Of a DNA stretch of 8,291 nucleotides, positions 6,599 to 8,291 are shown one piece after another. The notes under the pieces were generated by a model, which saw nothing but the letters and a program-made list of their open reading frames with translations, made no database searches and was not told where the DNA came from. The position numbers and the translations under genes were made by a program. The stretch is taken from assembly GCF_000701705.1 (NCBI RefSeq), contig NZ_JNJP01000115.1, positions 1-8,291 of the forward strand. Direction: 5' to 3'. The stretch is from Bilophila wadsworthia ATCC 49260 (GTDB lineage: Bacteria; Desulfobacterota; Desulfovibrionia; Desulfovibrionales; Desulfovibrionaceae). Each line of letters starts with the position of its first letter. Position 1 is the first letter of the stretch.

Positions 6599-7039
6599 AA
6601 CTTTTTTCGTTTGTGTCGGATGTTCAAGTAAAGAAAACACATCTCAACGGGTTGCGTATATGAAAATGATCCCAGATATACATATTACAAAAACTATATC
6701 CAGTTACAACAGCTGTTCCATAGCCTGAATATCTCATGATGGTTCTGCATATGCCTGAGTTGCAGATGGGGGAGGTTACATGGGGACACTTTGCGGCTAC
6801 GGTACAGGCGATGAAGAGAAAGCCGGATAGGGGAACTCTTCATTTCCGAAGCCGCCCACGGCGACGTGACCCCATGCCGTAAACCCGAAGGGGGCCCGGC
6901 TTCACGTCCGCCGTAGGGATCGGACGGTAGTGTTCCTTCGATGCCAAGTGATAGTCAGTGACAGCTTGTGCACATCTAACTATTTAATGTAGTATTTAAT
7001 TACTGTCATCAACTGCAATTACAATGAAGGCCACTGCCA
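6599..7039. other. Long gene-free stretch
   Basis: I find no supported protein gene between the 127-aa gene and the 70-aa gene. 6599-6778 is mixed sequence with one small inverted repeat, TCTGCA (6744-6749) with TGCAGA (6761-6766). 6779-6926 is GC-rich and strongly self-complementary and is listed separately. 6927-7039 is AT-rich with a direct repeat of TATTTAAT around 6980-7000 and no clear promoter. Confidence 0.4.
6779..6926 (+). ncRNA. Candidate structured RNA of unknown class
   Basis: Four stems can be read directly. CATGGGG-A-CAC (6779-6789) pairs with GTG-A-CCCCATG (6866-6876), with one A-A mismatch. Inside it, GCGGCT (6793-6798) pairs with AGCCGC (6850-6855). Inside that, ATGAAGAG (6811-6818) pairs with CTCTTCAT (6836-6843). 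Downstream, CGTCCG (6905-6910) pairs with CGGACG (6921-6926). A competing stem pairs 6859-6869 with 6902-6913. I do not recognise a known riboswitch, 6S, SRP, RNase P or tmRNA core. The strand is arbitrary: stems fold on both. The segment is much more GC-rich than its flanks. Confidence 0.35.
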
Positions 7040-7252
7040 TTACGCCGCACCAAGGGCGCATCGTTTTCCCCGGCGGCGTCCGACTTTTCCGGCGATATCC
7101 CGCGTCGCCAGTGGGAGGTTCTCAAGGGATTCGATCTGCTCCGCGATGGATTGCAGGTTGCTGCACACCAGACGCAGCAACGGTGCGTTGTCGAGGTTCA
7201 GTCCCTGCATGAGTGTCGCCTGTACGCTCCGCAAATCTTCGCTTATAGCCAT
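7040..7252 (-). CDS. Small 70-aa protein divergent from the repressor
   Basis: I do not recognise the family. The start at 7252 is supported by AAGGAGA on the minus strand, 6-7 bases before the ATG. The protein is predicted helical in residues 1-50, with a leucine-rich segment around LLRLVCSNLQSIAEQIESL (25-43), and ends in a basic tail (GRRRGKR, about 58-64). It is transcribed away from the CI-type repressor, the position taken in temperate phages by cro/ner-like or other early genes. I see no helix-turn-helix, so a Cro-like role is only a guess. No further phage genes follow on the minus strand. Confidence 0.65.
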   Translation of the reverse strand: MAISEDLRSVQATLMQGLNLDNAPLLRLVCSNLQSIAEQIESLENLPLATRDIAGKVGRRRGKRCALGAA

Positions 7253-7340
7253 GAGATTTCTCCTTGTCGTCTCGCTCCACGAAATTCGCCGTTTTCCCGG
7301 CGCGTTTTGAAAGTGCCCGAGTCCGGCTTGTTTGTCAATT

Positions 7341-7369
7341 AAAAATTGATAAATTGAATAAAAATTGAT
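7341..7369. repeat. AT-rich direct repeats in the control region
   Basis: The 10-mer AAAAATTGAT occurs at 7341-7350 and 7360-7369, a 19-base period close to two helical turns. The second copy abuts the 17-bp dyad at 7369-7385. Tandem sites on one face of the helix would suit cooperative repressor binding or an AT-rich promoter-enhancing element. Confidence 0.4.
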
Positions 7370-7385
7370 TTACACCTCTTGTAAA
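7357..7385 (-). promoter_or_regulatory. Leftward promoter for the 70-aa gene
   Basis: Read on the minus strand: TTTACA (7380-7385), a 17-base spacer, then TTTATT (7357-7362). The -35 matches five of six consensus bases and the -10 four of six. It would start a leader of about 95 bases. A second leftward -35-like TTGACA at 7334-7339 lacks a good -10. Confidence 0.5.
7369..7385. promoter_or_regulatory. 17-bp dyad, candidate repressor operator
   Basis: TTTACA (7369-7374), centre CCTCT, and TGTAAA (7380-7385) form a perfect 6-5-6 dyad. Its right half is the -35 of the leftward promoter, and it lies 13 bases before the -35 of the repressor promoter. A 17-bp dyad is the usual size for CI-type dimer sites. 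A second, weaker dyad GATTG (7397-7401) with CAATC (7408-7412) covers the repressor's own -35. Confidence 0.5.
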
Positions 7386-7398
7386 AAGAAAGCTGAGA

Positions 7399-7428
7399 TT
7401 GACAAGACAATCAAGAATCGGGTATAGG
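7399..7428 (+). promoter_or_regulatory. Promoter of the repressor gene
   Basis: TTGACA (7399-7404) is a perfect -35. TATAGG (7423-7428) follows after 18 bases and matches four of six -10 bases. The expected start of transcription, about 7 bases past the -10, falls on or next to the ATG at 7436. There is no ribosome site before that ATG, so the mRNA would be leaderless, as is known for lambda cI made from PRM. Confidence 0.6.
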
Positions 7429-7435
7429 CTGGCTC

Positions 7436-8161
7436 ATGAACACAATACCATCCGAATCCGATTCCAATGCCATTCTGGACCGCCTCCTCTCCGGTGCGGG
7501 GCTGCATCGTGACGCCCAGTTGGCGGCACTTCTCGGCGTTTCGCCGCAGGCCGTCAGCCAGGCCCGGCGAAAACGCAAGATTCCGGAAGGATGGGTGGTC
7601 AAAGTCTCGCAACAGTGTGGCCTGTCGATGGACTGGCTGATGTTCGGGAAGGGAGACGAATCCACTCCTGTAGCTTCCCATGCTCCGGTTGCTTCATCAA
7701 CTTCCCAGGCGTCGACGCCTGCGGGCGCGGCGGTTCCGGATCTCGACCTGTTGTGCATCCCTCTGGTGGCGGCGAGCCTTTCCGCCGGAGTGGGAAGCCT
7801 GCAAACCGAAGCCGATGTACTGGATTATTTTGCCTTTCGTTCCGATTGGCTGTGCCGGAAGGGCAATCCCGACAAGATGGTGCTCATGAAGGTTTACGGT
7901 GACAGCATGGAGCCGGAGATCTGCCACGGGGACATGGCCCTTATAGATCAGAGTAAACAGCAGATTTATCCCCATACGATCTACGCCGTGGGTGTCAACG
8001 AGGAAATCTACATCAAGCAGATTGAGACGCTGCCCGGTCATCGGATGCTTCTCCGCAGCCTCAACGAGCGCTACGAGCCCATCGAAGTGGATCTGCGCGG
8101 CGACATGGCCGAGTCCGTCCGCATCATCGGCAAGGTCATCTGGTGGTGTCGGGAAGCGTAA
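7436..8161 (+). CDS. CI/LexA-type phage repressor with S24 self-cleaving domain
   Basis: This 241-aa transcription factor has an N-terminal CI-type helix-turn-helix domain (about 10-70). The recognition region is LAALLGVSPQAVSQARRKRKIP (29-50), followed by the CI-typical DWLMFGKG (66-73). A Ser/Thr/Ala/Pro-rich linker spans about 75-100. The C-terminal S24/LexA peptidase domain has the cleavage-site-like SAGVG (116-120), catalytic Ser157 in GDSMEP and Lys194 in YIKQIE. Such proteins hold prophage or stress genes off until DNA damage triggers RecA-stimulated self-cleavage. Both catalytic residues are present, so cleavage should work. The start at 7436 is supported by the promoter position. Lytic or structural phage genes are not seen on either side. 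Confidence 0.92.
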   Translation: MNTIPSESDSNAILDRLLSGAGLHRDAQLAALLGVSPQAVSQARRKRKIPEGWVVKVSQQCGLSMDWLMFGKGDESTPVASHAPVASSTSQASTPAGAAVPDLDLLCIPLVAASLSAGVGSLQTEADVLDYFAFRSDWLCRKGNPDKMVLMKVYGDSMEPEICHGDMALIDQSKQQIYPHTIYAVGVNEEIYIKQIETLPGHRMLLRSLNERYEPIEVDLRGDMAESVRIIGKVIWWCREA

Positions 8162-8174
8162 GGAATAAAGAAGA

Positions 8175-8230
8175 TTGGGGGAAGGGAGGAGAGAACTTTC
8201 TGAAGAAAGTTCTCTCCTCCCTTCCCCCAA
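8175..8230. terminator. 56-base perfect hairpin after the repressor
   Basis: Positions 8175-8201 and 8204-8230 are perfect inverted repeats of 27 bp around GA. The core ACTTTCT-GA-AGAAAGT matches that of the hairpin at 1-30. It begins 13 bases after the repressor stop, so it should end that transcript. The stem has a purine-rich left arm and a pyrimidine-rich right arm, followed by C-rich sequence and not a T-run, so it may work through stem strength or may be a dispersed repeat. Confidence 0.8.
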
Positions 8231-8257
8231 CCCCCCATCCCTCCTCTCTCAAAGACT

Positions 8258-8291
8258 GTCAAAACCCCCGGCAAAGCCGGGGGATTGAAAC
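8258..8291 (+). CRISPR. Single CRISPR-repeat-like unit at window edge
   Basis: The last 34 bases start with GTCAAAA, contain the stem CCCCCGGC (8265-8272) AAA GCCGGGGG (8276-8283), and end in ATTGAAAC. A stable central stem plus an ATTGAAAC end is the classic form of type I and III CRISPR repeats. Only one copy is visible because the window ends here, so no spacing can be checked. The stem with TTTT on its minus-strand side could equally be an intrinsic terminator for a gene entering from the right. No cas gene and no AT-rich leader are seen. Confidence 0.4.

Noticed and set aside
6300..6728. 142-codon + strand frame with a non-ATG start
   Set aside because: It is opposite the 127-aa gene, which has a much better ribosome site, and its second half reads through AT-rich non-coding sequence.
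7024..7342. Short + strand frames opposite the 70-aa gene
   Set aside because: They lack ribosome sites, while the minus-strand frame has AAGGAGA correctly placed.

Overview
The window is a GC-rich stretch of bacterial DNA carrying a complete pyrrolysine (Pyl, the 22nd amino acid) synthesis and charging cassette. It runs pylSn, pylSc, pylB, pylC, pylD, all on the + strand. Three traits point to a bacterium and not a methanogen: pyrrolysyl-tRNA synthetase is split into PylSn and PylSc, pylSn comes first, and the base composition is GC-rich. A sulfate- or sulfite-reducing deltaproteobacterium of the Desulfovibrionaceae (Bilophila-like) is my best guess. That is an inference from family knowledge, not a database match.

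Layout. Positions 1-30 are a hairpin cut by the window edge, followed by a pyrimidine-rich leader. pylSn (101-457), pylSc (454-1290) and pylB (1287-2339) are joined by 4-base ATGA overlaps, so they look translationally coupled. A hairpin-rich 174-base spacer leads to pylC (2514-3692). A 368-base gap with repeats and competing stems precedes pylD (4061-4882). Next is a fused ferritin-like/VIT1 membrane iron transporter (4951-5817) with a strong ribosome site. A structured non-coding stretch and a bidirectional terminator (6053-6090) close this block.

The right third is different. It holds an unrecognised 127-aa gene on the minus strand (6114-6497) and a non-coding stretch with a strongly self-complementary segment at 6779-6926. 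Beyond that lies what looks like a phage-type genetic switch: a 70-aa minus-strand gene (7040-7252) and a divergent CI/LexA-type repressor (7436-8161). They share an AT-rich control region with back-to-back promoters and a 17-bp dyad. A very strong 56-base hairpin follows the repressor. The last 34 bases resemble one CRISPR repeat, ending in ATTGAAAC exactly at the window edge.

How the genes work together. PylB converts lysine to 3-methylornithine, PylC ligates it to a second lysine, and PylD oxidises the product, which cyclises to pyrrolysine. PylSn and PylSc together charge it onto tRNA-Pyl for insertion at UAG codons. I found neither the tRNA gene (pylT) nor any UAG-containing methylamine methyltransferase here, so both must lie elsewhere. 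None of the nine genes called here ends in TAG, as expected where UAG is a sense codon.
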